Positions 34,661-45,490 of a stretch of DNA of 64,000 nt are shown here, in pieces (position 1 is the stretch's first letter; every line of letters starts with the position of its first letter). Position numbers and translations under genes: made by a program. The DNA is from DATLED01 sp963750255. GTDB taxonomy: Bacteria > Actinomycetota > Acidimicrobiia > Acidimicrobiales > CADCTF01. The DNA lies in the NCBI GenBank assembly GCA_963750255.1, contig CAVVPZ010000006.1:124001-188000 (forward strand), read 5' to 3'. Below the pieces are notes generated by a model. The model was not told where the DNA came from. It was given only the letters and a program-made list of their open reading frames with translations, and ran no database searches.

Positions 34661-34724
34661 GGAGGGCAGTTTGGCTGAACGGTGGCCACTCGGGAACGAT
34701 GGCGTCGTGGCCGGAACCGGGCGG

Positions 34725-34961
34725 ATGCGGGTGTGGATCGACCAGGACCTGTGCACCGGTGACGGACTGTGCACCGATCACGCTCCCGAGGTCTTCACCC
34801 TTCTCGAGGACGGCATCGCCTACGTCAAGCAAGCTGGACGTGTGCTCAACGACCCCGGCGGCGGCGGCAGTCTCGCCGTCGTGCCGGCCGCGCTGCACCA
34901 AGCTGCTGTACACGCGGCCGAGGACTGCCCCGGCGAGTGCATCTTTCTCGAGGTCGACTGA
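34725..34961 (+). CDS. small ferredoxin ([3Fe-4S]/[4Fe-4S] type)
   Basis: A 78-residue ferredoxin. The cluster ligands are in DLCTGDGLCTDHAPEVF (Cys, a six-residue step to the next Cys) and DCPGECIFLE near the end. This is the C-x5-C...C-P pattern with one position replaced, typical of [3Fe-4S] ferredoxins that feed electrons to cytochromes P450 and similar oxygenases. An insertion with GGGGSLAVVPAAL precedes the last Cys region. ATG 34725 starts the conserved MRVWIDQDLC. It lies 4 bases before the ATPase-domain gene. No P450 is present in the window. Confidence 0.8.
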   Translation: MRVWIDQDLCTGDGLCTDHAPEVFTLLEDGIAYVKQAGRVLNDPGGGGSLAVVPAALHQAAVHAAEDCPGECIFLEVD

Positions 34962-34965
34962 GCCG

Positions 34966-35874
34966 GTGGACCCCGAGCGCGCAACGTTCCCGGCCCAGCC
35001 CGGCAGCGTGGCCGGGGCCCGCCGCCTCGTGCGCGACCACCTCCTCGCTGCGGGGGCCAAGGCCTTGGAGGACGAGGCCGTCTTGGTGGTTTCGGAATTG
35101 GTGGCCAATGCCGTCCTCCACGCCGGCGGGCCCATCGAGGTGACGGTCGCCGTCGACGTCGGGCCGCCGCTCACGGCACGGCTCTCGGTGGTCGACGACA
35201 GCCCAGTGGCGCCGACGGTTCGCCACTACGGCTCTGGCGCGTCGACGGGCCGGGGTCTCGGACTGGTGGCCCGTCTGGCCAGCCGATGGGGGATGGATTC
35301 GGTCGGCGACAGCGCCAAGGTGGTGTGGGCCGAGGTGACGGCCGAGCCGGGCGACGGGGAGCCAATCGCCCCGGAGTCGACCATGCCGGCCAACGATCCT
35401 GCTGTCCACACCGATGCCACCGGCGATCTCGTCCGCTTTCTGGGCGTGCCGGTTGCGCTCTACCTCCGCCTCCAGGAACAGAACGACGCCGTGCTGCGGG
35501 AGCTCGAGTTGCTGGCCTTCACCGCCGACCATGCCGGAGGACGCCCCCCGAGCTCGGCCCTGATGGACGTGATCGAACGGTCGCGGCGCTACTTCAACCG
35601 CACCCGCGAGGGCTTCCGACTCGTGGTGTCGGGAGCAGGGGATCGTGGCGAGGCAACCGTCGATCTCCACGCCTCGTTCACGCCCGAGTCGGTGGCCCCG
35701 TCGGCTGCCTACGTGTCGCTCTTCGAAGAGGCCGAGGAGTTGGCTGCGGCCGGCGAACTCCTCGTCGCGCCGGCGCCGGCCGACGTGGCCCGGCTCCGCC
35801 GTTGGTTCGTCGCCGAGATGACGGCCCAACTCGCCGGATCTCGATCTGCAGTGCCCTTCGACACCGGCGCGTGA
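34966..35874 (+). CDS. anti-sigma-factor-like ATPase (HATPase_c_2) with C-terminal extra domain
   Basis: The N-terminal half is a histidine-kinase-like ATPase of the RsbW/SpoIIAB group. The N box is DEAVLVVSELVANAVLHAGG near residues 36-55 in shortened form, followed by the D/G box LSVVDDSPVAPTV, and GRGLGLVARLASRWG forms the G2 lid. The second half (about residues 150-300) is a helical domain with YLRLQEQNDAVLRELELLAF and VIERSRRYFNRTREGF, which I do not recognise by name. It is probably a serine kinase acting on an anti-anti-sigma factor in stress signalling, which is inference. GTG 34966 follows the ferredoxin stop after 4 bases. Confidence 0.75.
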   Translation: MDPERATFPAQPGSVAGARRLVRDHLLAAGAKALEDEAVLVVSELVANAVLHAGGPIEVTVAVDVGPPLTARLSVVDDSPVAPTVRHYGSGASTGRGLGLVARLASRWGMDSVGDSAKVVWAEVTAEPGDGEPIAPESTMPANDPAVHTDATGDLVRFLGVPVALYLRLQEQNDAVLRELELLAFTADHAGGRPPSSALMDVIERSRRYFNRTREGFRLVVSGAGDRGEATVDLHASFTPESVAPSAAYVSLFEEAEELAAAGELLVAPAPADVARLRRWFVAEMTAQLAGSRSAVPFDTGA

Positions 35875-35907
35875 ATTGCAGCGGCCCCGGGCCGCGAGAA
35901 TGAGCGG

Positions 35908-37644
<1,737 letters not shown>

Positions 37645-37648
<4 letters not shown>

Positions 37649-38628
37649 GTCGCGTCCGCTTGGTGACGGCGTTGGTCGTGGCCGCCCTGGCCACTGCTTC
37701 CCTCGGCGCGTGCCGGACCGCTCCGACACCGACGTCTCCGACGTCTCCGATGTCGACGGCCACCACATCGACGACGCCGAGAGCCCGGACGGCCGGTGGA
37801 TGCGCTCCGAAGCGATCAGCGCCGGCGACGTCGGGAACGCTGACCTTCGGTGGTGTCGAGCGGCGCTACCTGCTCCACATCCCGCCCCAGTACGACGGTG
37901 CCCATCGGGTGCCCCTGGTGGTCGACATCCACGGGCACGGATCGAGCGCGACAGCCCAGATCGCGTACAGCGGGATCGGGCCGGTCGCCGACGAGTTGGG
38001 GCTCGTGGTGGTGGCACCGGAAGGTCAGGGTTCGACGCCGCACTTCACCCTGCTCGGGGCGACGTCCACCGAGGCCGACGACGCCGAATTCGCCGTCGCG
38101 CTGGTCGACGATCTGTTGGCGCGCCTGTGCGTCGACCCGGCCCGGGTCTTCGCCATGGGGATGTCCAACGGCGGCGCGTTGTCGTCCGTCCTCGCCTGCC
38201 GAGGCCAAGGACGTTTCGCCGCTGTCGGCGCCGTGGCGGCGATGATCTACCTGCCCGCGTGCGACGCCCAACCACCACCCGTGCCCATCATCGGGATCAT
38301 GGGCACGGCCGACCCGGTCGTGCCGTTCGCCGGCGGGCGGGTGAGCTGTTGCGGCAACCCGTCGATCCCGGCCGCCCCCGACACGATGGCGTCGTTCGCC
38401 ACGAGGGCGGGATGTACCGCTCAGCCGGTGGAGGACCGTGTCGGCGACGACGTCGTCCGACGGCGCTGGCAGGGGTGCAAGGTGGCCGAGGCGGTCGAGT
38501 TCGTCATCGTCGAGGGTGGTGGCCACACGTGGCCCGGTGCTTCTCCCCTCGGGGGCCGGTTGGGGCCCACGACCAAAACGATCGACGCCACCCGCGAGAT
38601 CGTCGAATTCTTTCTGCGGGAGCGCTGA
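37645..38628 (+). CDS. PHB depolymerase/LpqC-like esterase lipoprotein
   Basis: The GTG at 37645 overlaps the ABC-F stop and starts a lipoprotein signal (VTALVVAALATASLGAC, lipobox LGAC). After a Thr/Ser/Pro linker, the alpha/beta-hydrolase has LLHIPPQYDG, VVDIHGHGSS at the oxyanion site, the nucleophile elbow GMSNGGALSS (G-x-S-x-G), GTADPVVPF for the acid, and GGGHTWPGA for the catalytic His. This order is the esterase_phb/LpqC family. At 327 residues the protein is exported and likely attached to the membrane, cleaving polyester or feruloyl-type esters. The substrate is inferred from the family. Confidence 0.85.
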
Positions 38629-38680
38629 TGGCGACTCGACTCGCCTCGGCCCGCCCCCGGCTGCAACACTGCGGGGCCAC

Positions 38681-39280
38681 ATGCGAGTGATCCTGCTGGG
38701 CGCCCCGGGCGCAGGGAAGGGCACGCAGGGAGTGCGGCTGGCCGAGCACTACGGCGTGGCCCACGTGTCGAGCGGCGACATCCTGCGTCAACACGTCGCC
38801 GACGGCACTGAGTTGGGCCGGCGAGTGGCAGCACACGTGGCCGCCGGCGAACTCGTTCCCGACGACCTCGTGCTGGCGGTGGTGGGCCGGGCGGTGGGCG
38901 AAGCCATGGAGACGGGCGGATACCTCCTCGACGGATTCCCTCGCACGTTGGACCAAGCCGAGCGGGCCTACGCGCTTGCCGCCCGGAGCCAGGTCACGGC
39001 CCACGCCGTGTTGTTCCTCGCCGTTCCCGACGAGGTGGCGGCGGCCCGTCTCGCCGAGCGGTCGGTGACGTCGGGCCGCGTCGACGACGCCTCTCCCGAG
39101 GTCATCCGACACCGCTTGGAGGTGTTCCACGAACAGACGGTGCCGTTGCTCGACTTCTACCGCGACCGCGGGGTGCTCGTCACGGTCGACGCGACGCCAC
39201 CACCCGATCGGGTAGCTGCCGACGTCGTCGCCGCCCTCGACGCCAAGGTGGGCGAGGCGATGGCCGAAGGCGGAGACTGA
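38681..39280 (+). CDS. adk: adenylate kinase-family nucleotide kinase with short LID
   Basis: Phosphoryl transfer between ATP and AMP. MRVILLGAPGAGKGTQGVRLAEHYG holds the Walker A site. VSSGDILRQHVADGTELGR and GYLLDGFPRTLDQAE are the AMP-binding blocks. RSVTSGRVDDASPEVIRHRLEVF shows the short LID form without the zinc-type extra domain. The end is TVDATPPPDRV. At 199 residues it is a compact enzyme. The ATG at 38681 was chosen because the sequence before it lacks similarity. It is not beside secY as in the usual ribosomal location, so it may be a second copy. Confidence 0.85.
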   Translation: MRVILLGAPGAGKGTQGVRLAEHYGVAHVSSGDILRQHVADGTELGRRVAAHVAAGELVPDDLVLAVVGRAVGEAMETGGYLLDGFPRTLDQAERAYALAARSQVTAHAVLFLAVPDEVAAARLAERSVTSGRVDDASPEVIRHRLEVFHEQTVPLLDFYRDRGVLVTVDATPPPDRVAADVVAALDAKVGEAMAEGGD

Positions 39281-39284
39281 GCGG

Positions 39285-39749
39285 GTGCACATCTCGGCCA
39301 AGGCGGAGTACGCCATGCGGGCCCTGCTCACGCTGGCGGCCGAGCCCGACGACCATGCGCTGACCGCCGAACGGTTGGCGTCGGCCCAGTCGTTGCCGGT
39401 CAAGTTTCTCGAGAACATCCTCGTCGACCTGCGCCGGGGCGGCCTCGTCCGCAGCCAGCGTGGTGCCGAGGGCGGCTACCGGCTGGCGCGGCCAGCCGAC
39501 GAGGTGACTGCGGCCGATGTCCTTCGACTCGTCGACGGCCCGCTGGCTGAGGTGCGGGGTTCGCGTCCCGACCAGTCGAGCTACGAGGGTCCGGCCGAAC
39601 GACTGCAGGACGTGTGGGTCGCGGCGCGGGCCGCCCTTCGCTCGGTGCTCGAACACGTGACCCTGGCCGACATCGCCAGCGGACGGCTCCCGGAGCCCAT
39701 CGCCACCATGGCTGCCGATCCCGACGCCTGGACGGTGCGCAGCCGCTGA
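39285..39749 (+). CDS. Rrf2 family transcriptional regulator
   Basis: The winged-helix sequence MHISAKAEYAMRALLTLAAEP is followed by the recognition region SLPVKFLENILVDLRRGGLVRSQRGAEGGYRLARP. That core is typical of Rrf2/IscR/CymR proteins. EVTAADVLRLVDGPLAEVRG follows, and then a helical end. The cysteines that hold an iron-sulfur cluster in IscR are absent, so sensing may be different (as in CymR-like members). It starts at GTG 39285, 4 bases after adk. The regulated target is unknown. Confidence 0.85.
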   Translation: MHISAKAEYAMRALLTLAAEPDDHALTAERLASAQSLPVKFLENILVDLRRGGLVRSQRGAEGGYRLARPADEVTAADVLRLVDGPLAEVRGSRPDQSSYEGPAERLQDVWVAARAALRSVLEHVTLADIASGRLPEPIATMAADPDAWTVRSR

Positions 39750-39779
39750 CGCTGAGCGGCGTGAACCGAGTGGTTCGGT

Positions 39780-40229
39780 TCAGGCCGCAGCCGGGCGGGC
39801 GTCGTTGACGCCGAGCACGATGCCGCGCCGGCCGGGTACGTAAGTGCGCACGGCGAGGCCGTCTCCTCGGTCGTCGGTCGCCTCGACGATCAGTCGGCGG
39901 AGCAGCCTGGGGAGGCGGTCGTCGTGGCGCACATGCCACACCTCACCGTCGGCGAAGTGCCAGGCGCACCAGCCGTCGGGGCCGTGGTCGATGCGCAGCG
40001 GCATCCCCTTCCACGCCCGACCGCGGAGGTGGTCGCGAAAGTGGTGGAGACGCTCGAGGCGCTCGGCGGCATCGATCACGGTCCCGGCCCACGCCTCGAC
40101 GACTTGGTCTTGCCGACGCTCGCCGAACAGTCCGGCGGCGGCATGCTCCTCGTCGATACGGCGCATCGGCCCGGCCATCAGCCTGATGGCGAGGGCGCAG
40201 GCGGCGAGGAGAAGGCCCACGGTGAGCAC
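39780..40229 (-). CDS. hypothetical protein with one N-terminal TM segment
   Basis: A 149-residue protein from GTG 40229. A hydrophobic start (TVGLLLAACALAIRLMAG) is followed by a charged, Arg- and His-rich region. A strand-rich part follows (PLRIDHGPDGWCAWHFADGEVWHVRHDDRLPRLL, where WCAWHFADGEVWHV is notable). I recognise no family. It could be a membrane-tethered small enzyme or simply a conserved actinobacterial protein. It lies 20 bases from the end of the acyl-CoA synthetase and shares its orientation. Confidence 0.55.
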   Translation of the reverse strand: MLTVGLLLAACALAIRLMAGPMRRIDEEHAAAGLFGERRQDQVVEAWAGTVIDAAERLERLHHFRDHLRGRAWKGMPLRIDHGPDGWCAWHFADGEVWHVRHDDRLPRLLRRLIVEATDDRGDGLAVRTYVPGRRGIVLGVNDARPAAA

Positions 40230-40249
40230 GTCGTCATCGTACGCCCGGG

Positions 40250-41908
40250 TCAGGCGGGTGGCTCTTCGGCCTCTTCCACCAGCACCCGTCGCAGGATCTT
40301 GCCCGTCGTGTTGCGGGGAAGTTCGTGGCGGAAGACGACGTCGCGGGGAACCTTGAACCGGGCCAGCTGCGAACGGACGTGGTCGCGGATCTCCTCGGCC
40401 GTCGGCGAGGCGCCAGAGGCAGGCACGATCACGGCCCGGAGCCGTTGGCCGAACTCGTCGTCGGCCACCCCGACGACGGCGGCGTCGGCGACCGCCGGGA
40501 GGTCGAGGATCACCTCTTCGACCTCCTGGGGAAAGACGTTCTCGCCCCCGGAGACGATCATGTCGTCTTCGCGTCCATCGACGTAGAGGCGACGATCGGC
40601 GTCGAAGTGCCCCACGTCGCCCGTGCTCATGTAGCCGTCGCGGACCTCTTTGGTGCCGCCGTTGGTGTAGCCCTCGAACAACAGGTCGCTGCGGACGAAG
40701 ATGCGGCCCGGTCGCCCGGTCGAGGACGCGACCCGCTCGCCGGCGTCGTCGAGGAGGCGTACGTCGACGCCCGGCACCACCGGTCCTGCGGTGTCGGGAT
40801 GGGTCCGGAGATCGGAGGGGCCGGCGATGGCGACGGCGGCGACCTCGGTGGAGCCGTAGATGCTGTAGAGGTTGTCGCCGAAGGCGTCCATCCAGCGCGT
40901 TGCCAGACCGCCGGGGAGAGCTGATCCCGACAGCACCGTGATGCGCAGGCTCGACGAGTCATGGCTCGAGCGAACGGTCTCGTCGAGATCGAGGATCCGC
41001 TGCAACATGGCGGGCACGGCGACGAGCGCCCCCACCCGATGGGTTTCGATGGCGGCGAGCACGGCTTCGGGGTCGAAGCGTTCGAGTAGCACCATCGGCG
41101 ACGAGAAGGCGGTGGCCAACAGGAGGTTCGACAGGCCCCACGTGTGGAAGAGCGGGGCGGCGATCAACGTCGTCTCCCGGGATCGGATCGGCAGGCGACG
41201 GAGCATGCCGAGCGACGAGGCCAGCCCGCTCGACCTTGGCCCGCCTTCGTTGTTGAGGCTCCGTTTGGCGCCCTTCGGCGTGCCCGTTGTGCCCGACGAG
41301 AGGATGACGACTTCGCCGGTACGGCGCGGCGACGGCAGGTCGGGCTGGGCGCCGGCGGCCAAGTCGTCGAAGGTGACACCGCCGCCCCTCGCGCCGTCGC
41401 CGCCCGCCGCGTCCCAACTCACGAAACGGGCCAGGTCGGTCAGATCTGCGGCCTCGATCTCGGGGTCGAAGGCGCGGTCGGCGAGCAGGACGGTGACGCC
41501 TTCGCGGCGGGCGACTTCGCCCAGTTGGGGCCCGGCGAAACCCGTGTTGAGGAGCACGGCGTCGGCGCCGAGCTTGGCCGCCGCCACCAACGACTCGATG
41601 AACCCGCGATGGTTTCGACACAACACGCCGAAGACGGCGTCGGGCCCGGCGGCCGCGGTCGAGCGCAGTCCGCCGGCGATGGCGTCGGTCCGTCGGTCGA
41701 GCTCTGACCACGTGAGCGAGCCGTGCTCGTCGAACACGGCGACCTCATGCGGGTGCCGAGCGGCCGACACGGCCACGGCGGCGGCCGATGACTGCCCCCA
41801 CTTGGCGCCGCCCTTGACCATCTTCACCAGCCGATCGGGACGGATCGGCTGCAAGATTCCGGTGCGGGCAATCGCGCTCAGCGAGTCGAGTCGGTCGGCG
41901 AGGCTCAT
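40250..41908 (-). CDS. acyl-CoA synthetase (AMP-binding)
   Basis: An ANL-superfamily ligase of 552 residues. The AMP-binding signature VILSSGTTGTPKGAKRSL lies near residue 200. APLFHTWGLSNLLLA follows, then YSIYGSTEVAAVAIAGP for adenine binding, GYMSTGDVGHFDADRRLYVDGREDDMIVSGGENVFPQEVE as the hinge motif, and the C-terminal lysine motif LPRNTTGKILRR. These are all required parts for acyl-adenylate and thioester formation. The start of long/medium-chain type with an N-terminal helix (LADRLDSLSAIARTG) fits. ATG 41908 overlaps the stop of ogt. The fatty-acid substrate length cannot be told. Confidence 0.9.
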   Translation of the reverse strand: MSLADRLDSLSAIARTGILQPIRPDRLVKMVKGGAKWGQSSAAAVAVSAARHPHEVAVFDEHGSLTWSELDRRTDAIAGGLRSTAAAGPDAVFGVLCRNHRGFIESLVAAAKLGADAVLLNTGFAGPQLGEVARREGVTVLLADRAFDPEIEAADLTDLARFVSWDAAGGDGARGGGVTFDDLAAGAQPDLPSPRRTGEVVILSSGTTGTPKGAKRSLNNEGGPRSSGLASSLGMLRRLPIRSRETTLIAAPLFHTWGLSNLLLATAFSSPMVLLERFDPEAVLAAIETHRVGALVAVPAMLQRILDLDETVRSSHDSSSLRITVLSGSALPGGLATRWMDAFGDNLYSIYGSTEVAAVAIAGPSDLRTHPDTAGPVVPGVDVRLLDDAGERVASSTGRPGRIFVRSDLLFEGYTNGGTKEVRDGYMSTGDVGHFDADRRLYVDGREDDMIVSGGENVFPQEVEEVILDLPAVADAAVVGVADDEFGQRLRAVIVPASGASPTAEEIRDHVRSQLARFKVPRDVVFRHELPRNTTGKILRRVLVEEAEEPPA

Positions 41909-42444
41909 GCCTCCGAGTGTTGCAGCCCGTCGCCGACGCCGAAAAGGTCGTCGCGTTCGAGCTCGAGCAGGCGGCGCTTCAGTTCCGGACCCCACCCGTA
42001 GCCCGACAGGGCGCCGTCGGCGCCGATCACCCGGTGGCAGGGCACGATGATCGACACCGGATTGCGGCCGTTGGCCGAGCCGACGGCGCGCACCGCGCTC
42101 GGCCGGCCCACGCGAGCGGCGAGCTCGCCATAGCTGATCGTCGCCCCGTACGGGATGGACTGCAGCGCCCGCCACACCTCTTGTTGAAAGGCGGTGCCCT
42201 CGACCTCGATGTCGAGGTCGAAGTGGCGTCGTCGCCCGGCGAAGTACTCGCCGAGTTGGGCGGTGGCATCGGCGAACGCCGCCGGGTCGTCGGCCAATCC
42301 TTCCGTGCCGGGACAGCGTTGGTGGTCGGCGAGGTAGAGGCCACACAGCACGCCCGGTCTCCCGACGAGCAGGAGCACACCGATCGGTGACGAGATCCGA
42401 GTCGCGTGGCTGGCCGACCTCGGGAGCCCATGGGGAAGGACCAT
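41905..42444 (-). CDS. ogt: methylated-DNA--protein-cysteine methyltransferase
   Basis: Repairs O6-alkylguanine by transferring the alkyl group to its own cysteine. The sequence has SPIGVLLLVGRPGVLCGLYL, then GTAFQQEVWRALQSIPYGATISYGELAARVGRPSAVRAVGSANGRNP, in which SYGELA and the RAVG helix touch DNA. The active site is IIVPCHRVIG, followed by LSGYGWGPELKRRLLELE. Start ATG 42444 gives 179 residues. Overlap with the acyl-CoA synthetase start implies one transcript. It is divergent from the ada-alkA gene, making this a small alkylation-repair locus. Confidence 0.92.
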   Translation of the reverse strand: MVLPHGLPRSASHATRISSPIGVLLLVGRPGVLCGLYLADHQRCPGTEGLADDPAAFADATAQLGEYFAGRRRHFDLDIEVEGTAFQQEVWRALQSIPYGATISYGELAARVGRPSAVRAVGSANGRNPVSIIVPCHRVIGADGALSGYGWGPELKRRLLELERDDLFGVGDGLQHSEA

Positions 42445-42540
42445 GACGACACCTTGCCCCACCGAGGCCGACCATGTGCGACAGATCCGGACGGGCAACG
42501 GCGCCACGCCGAACCCTGTCCGAATCTGTCATGTGGACGG

Positions 42541-43951
42541 GTGCCCGGCAGCGGTAGACCGGTGGTCGTGAACCTCTCGGCGGTGACCACGACCGGCATC
42601 TACTGCCGGTCCGGGTGTCCGGCCCGACCCCAGGCCCGGCATGTCGTGCCTTTCGGCAACCCGGCGGCGGCCGAGGCCGCCGGCTACCGCGCCTGCCTGC
42701 GCTGCCGTCCCTACCGAGAGGCGCCCATGCCGGCGTGGGAAGGCGCTCCCGAGCTCGTGTGCCGCGCCATGCATCTCATCGCCGGCGGTGCGCTCGATGA
42801 AAGCAGCGAGGAGTCGCTCGCCGCGGGTCTGGGGGTGTCCTCGCGACACCTGCGTCGCCTCTTCGTCGACGCCGTAGGGGCGACCCCCGATCAGGTCGCT
42901 CGCAGCCGCCGAGCCCATTTCGCCGCGCCGACTCCTCGACGAGACAGACCTTCCCGTGGCCGAGGTCGCCTTCGCCGCCGGCTTCGGCAGCGTGCGGCAA
43001 TTCCACCGCGCGTGTCACGCCGTGTTCGGGTCCACACCCGGCGCCTTGCGTGCCCGGCGGCGGTCGAGCGACCGTCTCGCGGCCGACGGCGGCCTTGCGC
43101 TCCGCGTGCCGTTCCGGGGCCTGCTCGATTTCGCGGCCCTCACGGCGTGGCTGGCGCCCCGCTCCATTCCGGGTGTCGAACACGTCGACGCTTTGGGCCG
43201 GTATCGCCGCACGATCGAGGTCGGCGGTGACCCCGGCGTGCTTGAGGTCGAGCTCGGCGTCGACCTCACCCACCTCGTCGTACGCGTCCACCTGCCCCAT
43301 TGGGAGGGCCTCATCCACATTGTCGAACGGGTCCGGCGCCTCTTCGCGCTCGACGCCGACGTCGGGCCGGCCAACGGAGCCCTCGGCGGCGACGGCGTGC
43401 TCGGTCCTTCATTCATCGCTCGCCCCGGGCTCCGCGTGCCAGGGGCGTGGGATGGCTTCGAGGTCGCCGTGCGGACGATCATCGGTCAGCAGGTGTCGGT
43501 TGCGGCAGCCACGACGTTGGCGGGCCGGCTGGTCGAACGGCTGGGACACCCTGTGGCCGGTCTCGACGCCATGGCCCTCTCAGCCACGTTTCCCTCGGCC
43601 GAGGTCGTGGCCGGCGCTGACCTCGACGGCCTGGGCCTCACCCCGGGTCGGTCCCGTGCCATCCGCCACCTCGCAGTGGCGGTGAGCGACGGATCGGTGG
43701 TGCTCGATGGGAGCGTCGGCGCCGACACCCTGCGCGCGTCGCTCGAATCGCTGCCCGGAGTCGGTCCGTGGACCGCCTCGTACCTCGGCATGCGCCTTGG
43801 TCAGAGTGACGCGTTCCCGGTGTCCGACCTCGGCCTCCGCCGGGCGTTCGCCGCCGCCGGTGGCTCGGCCGATGCCTTGGCCGAGGCGTCGGAGGCGTGG
43901 CGACCGTGGCGGGCGCTGGCGGCGATGCACCTGTGGACCGCGTACCTCTGA
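42541..43951 (+). CDS. alkA: bifunctional Ada-like regulator / AlkA DNA-3-methyladenine glycosylase (one frameshift)
   Basis: The N-terminal Ada zinc domain shows TTGIYCRSGCPARPQARHVVPF and GYRACLRCRP, the four cysteines of the methyl-phosphotriester acceptor. An AraC-type helix-turn-helix follows (LGVSSRHLRRLFVDAVGATPDQV). After a frame break near 42925 it continues LPVAEVAFAAGFGSVRQFHRAC. The C-terminal half is AlkA, with FEVAVRTIIGQQVSVAAATTLAGRL, the helix-hairpin-helix LPGVGPWTASYLGMR and the catalytic Asp in FPVSDLGLRR. The exact start is uncertain; GTG 42541 and 42562 are candidates. It would both sense methylation and remove alkylated bases. It faces ogt across about 100 bases. Confidence 0.85.
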
Positions 43952-43971
43952 CCCGGCTGTAGGGTCGCCGG

Positions 43972-44748
43972 ATGCTGACGATCGACGTGCAGGGGGTGTC
44001 GGTCCCCGCCCTGGGATTCGGCACGTGGCAGTTGACGGGCGACGAGGCCTATGAGGCCACTCGCCACGCGCTGGAGATCGGCTATCGCCAGATCGACACC
44101 GCCCAGGCCTACGGCAACGAGGCCGAGGTGGGCCGGGCGCTGATCGACAGTGACGTCTCCCGCGACGACATCTTCCTCACCACCAAGATCGTGCGCGACA
44201 CGCTCGCCGGCGACAAGGTCGGTCCCGGCGTCGACGAGAGCCTGCGCCGCCTCGGCACCGACTACATCGACTTGTTGCTCATCCACTGGCCGACCGAGGA
44301 CGTCCCGCTGTCCGAAACCCTCGGCGCAATGGCGACGGCCCGTGACGCGGGCAAGGTGCGGCACCTCGGCGTCTCCAACTTCAAGGCGCCGCTGTTGACC
44401 GAGGCGCTGGGCCACACCGCGATCCTCGCCGACCAGGTGCCTTACCAGCCCGGGCGAACGCAGAACAGCTTGAAGAAGTTGGCTGTCGAACGCGACGTGA
44501 TGATCACGGCGTACTCACCGCTCAAGGGTGACGGCGTCGCCTCGTCCGAGGTGGCATCGATCGCCGAGGCCCACGGCAAGTCGCCTCAGCAGGTCGCGCT
44601 CCGCTGGCTCCTGCAACAAGACAAGGTCTCGCCGATCCCGCGGTCGGCCAATCCCAAGCACCGCGAGCAGAACTTCGACGTGTTCGACTTCTCGCTCACC
44701 GACGACGAGATGGCCACCATCGACGGTCTGGCCGCCAGCCCGGCCTGA
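43972..44748 (+). CDS. aldo/keto reductase (2,5-diketo-gluconate reductase type)
   Basis: A 258-residue NADPH-dependent reductase of the AKR5-like group. VPALGFGTWQL starts the barrel. YRQIDTAQAYGNEAEVG has the catalytic Asp and Tyr, FLTTKI the Lys, and LLIHWP the general-acid His. VRHLGVSNF and a cofactor end SPIPRSANPKHREQN, with the NADPH-phosphate arginine, follow. All four catalytic residues are seen. It begins 21 bases after ada-alkA and may be co-transcribed, but a shared role in repair is not evident; aldehyde detoxification is a reasonable guess. Confidence 0.88.
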   Translation: MLTIDVQGVSVPALGFGTWQLTGDEAYEATRHALEIGYRQIDTAQAYGNEAEVGRALIDSDVSRDDIFLTTKIVRDTLAGDKVGPGVDESLRRLGTDYIDLLLIHWPTEDVPLSETLGAMATARDAGKVRHLGVSNFKAPLLTEALGHTAILADQVPYQPGRTQNSLKKLAVERDVMITAYSPLKGDGVASSEVASIAEAHGKSPQQVALRWLLQQDKVSPIPRSANPKHREQNFDVFDFSLTDDEMATIDGLAASPA

Positions 44749-44772
44749 CGCCGTCCCTGCCATCCTTTGTCG

Positions 44773-45486
44773 ATGGCAACTCTCGCGTTGGTGGGCAGTG
44801 GGGAGTATCTCGAGGTCTCCCGCGAAGTCGACGAGCACTTGTTGTCGTTGGCCACGTCCGACCACCCGCTTCGCGTGGTCTGTCTTCCGACGGCGGCGGC
44901 CAACGACGGCGAGCGGGTCTGGCGAGGATGGTCGGAGCGTGGAGTCGCGTGGTTCCTCGGGCTCGGGGCCGACTGCGTCGCCGTCGATGTCATCGACCGA
45001 GCGACGGCCGACGATCCCGGCATGGCCGCCGACATCGAACAAGCCGACCTGGTCTATTTGTCGGGCGGCAAGCCCACGCTGCTCCACGCCATTCTCGCGG
45101 GCTCGGCCGCGTGGGCCGCCATCACCCAGGTGCTCGCCCGGGGCGGCGTCCTGGCCGGGTGCAGTGCCGGCGCCATGGTGCAGGGCGAGAAGATCGCCGG
45201 GTTCCGGGGCGGCGCCGAGTCCGAGGGCTTCGGCCTGTTCCCCGGCACCGTCGTGATCCCCCACTTCGACGAGTTCCCCTCGATGGTCACGGGGGTCGTC
45301 CGCCGGGTTGTCGGTCGCGGCCTCACCGTGATCGGCGTCGAAGGCGGCACCGCACTGGTGCGCCATGGTGACGAGGTCCGCGCTGTGGGGCCGGGCTCGG
45401 TCGAGGTGTGGGGGCCGCTCGGCCACGAGCGGTTCCATCGTGAGGTCTTGCCGGCCGGATTCGTCGACCCCATGGCTCCAGCGTGA
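44773..45486 (+). CDS. peptidase S51 / cyanophycinase-like protein
   Basis: The fold of class I glutamine amidotransferase-like serine hydrolases is visible. LALVGSGEYLE is at the start, and LRVVCLPTAAANDGE comes next. DLVYLSGGKPTLLHAIL carries the GG-(K/N) oxyanion loop, and VLAGCSAGAMVQGEKI carries the nucleophile Ser. TVVIPHFDEFPSM supplies the His-containing strand, and VIGVEGGTALV follows. At 237 residues it is normal for S51. ATG 44773 is chosen over TTG 44767. Related enzymes cleave alpha-aspartyl dipeptides or cyanophycin. The specific substrate is not known. Confidence 0.8.
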   Translation: MATLALVGSGEYLEVSREVDEHLLSLATSDHPLRVVCLPTAAANDGERVWRGWSERGVAWFLGLGADCVAVDVIDRATADDPGMAADIEQADLVYLSGGKPTLLHAILAGSAAWAAITQVLARGGVLAGCSAGAMVQGEKIAGFRGGAESEGFGLFPGTVVIPHFDEFPSMVTGVVRRVVGRGLTVIGVEGGTALVRHGDEVRAVGPGSVEVWGPLGHERFHREVLPAGFVDPMAPA

Positions 45487-45490
45487 TGGG

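Noticed and set aside
31460..34678. A very long plus-strand open frame (1072 codons) across rplI, dnaB and the HD gene
   Set aside because: Only its part from 33620 to about 34150 is real (HD hydrolase). Over dnaB it is a basic, Arg/Pro-rich shadow in a different frame.
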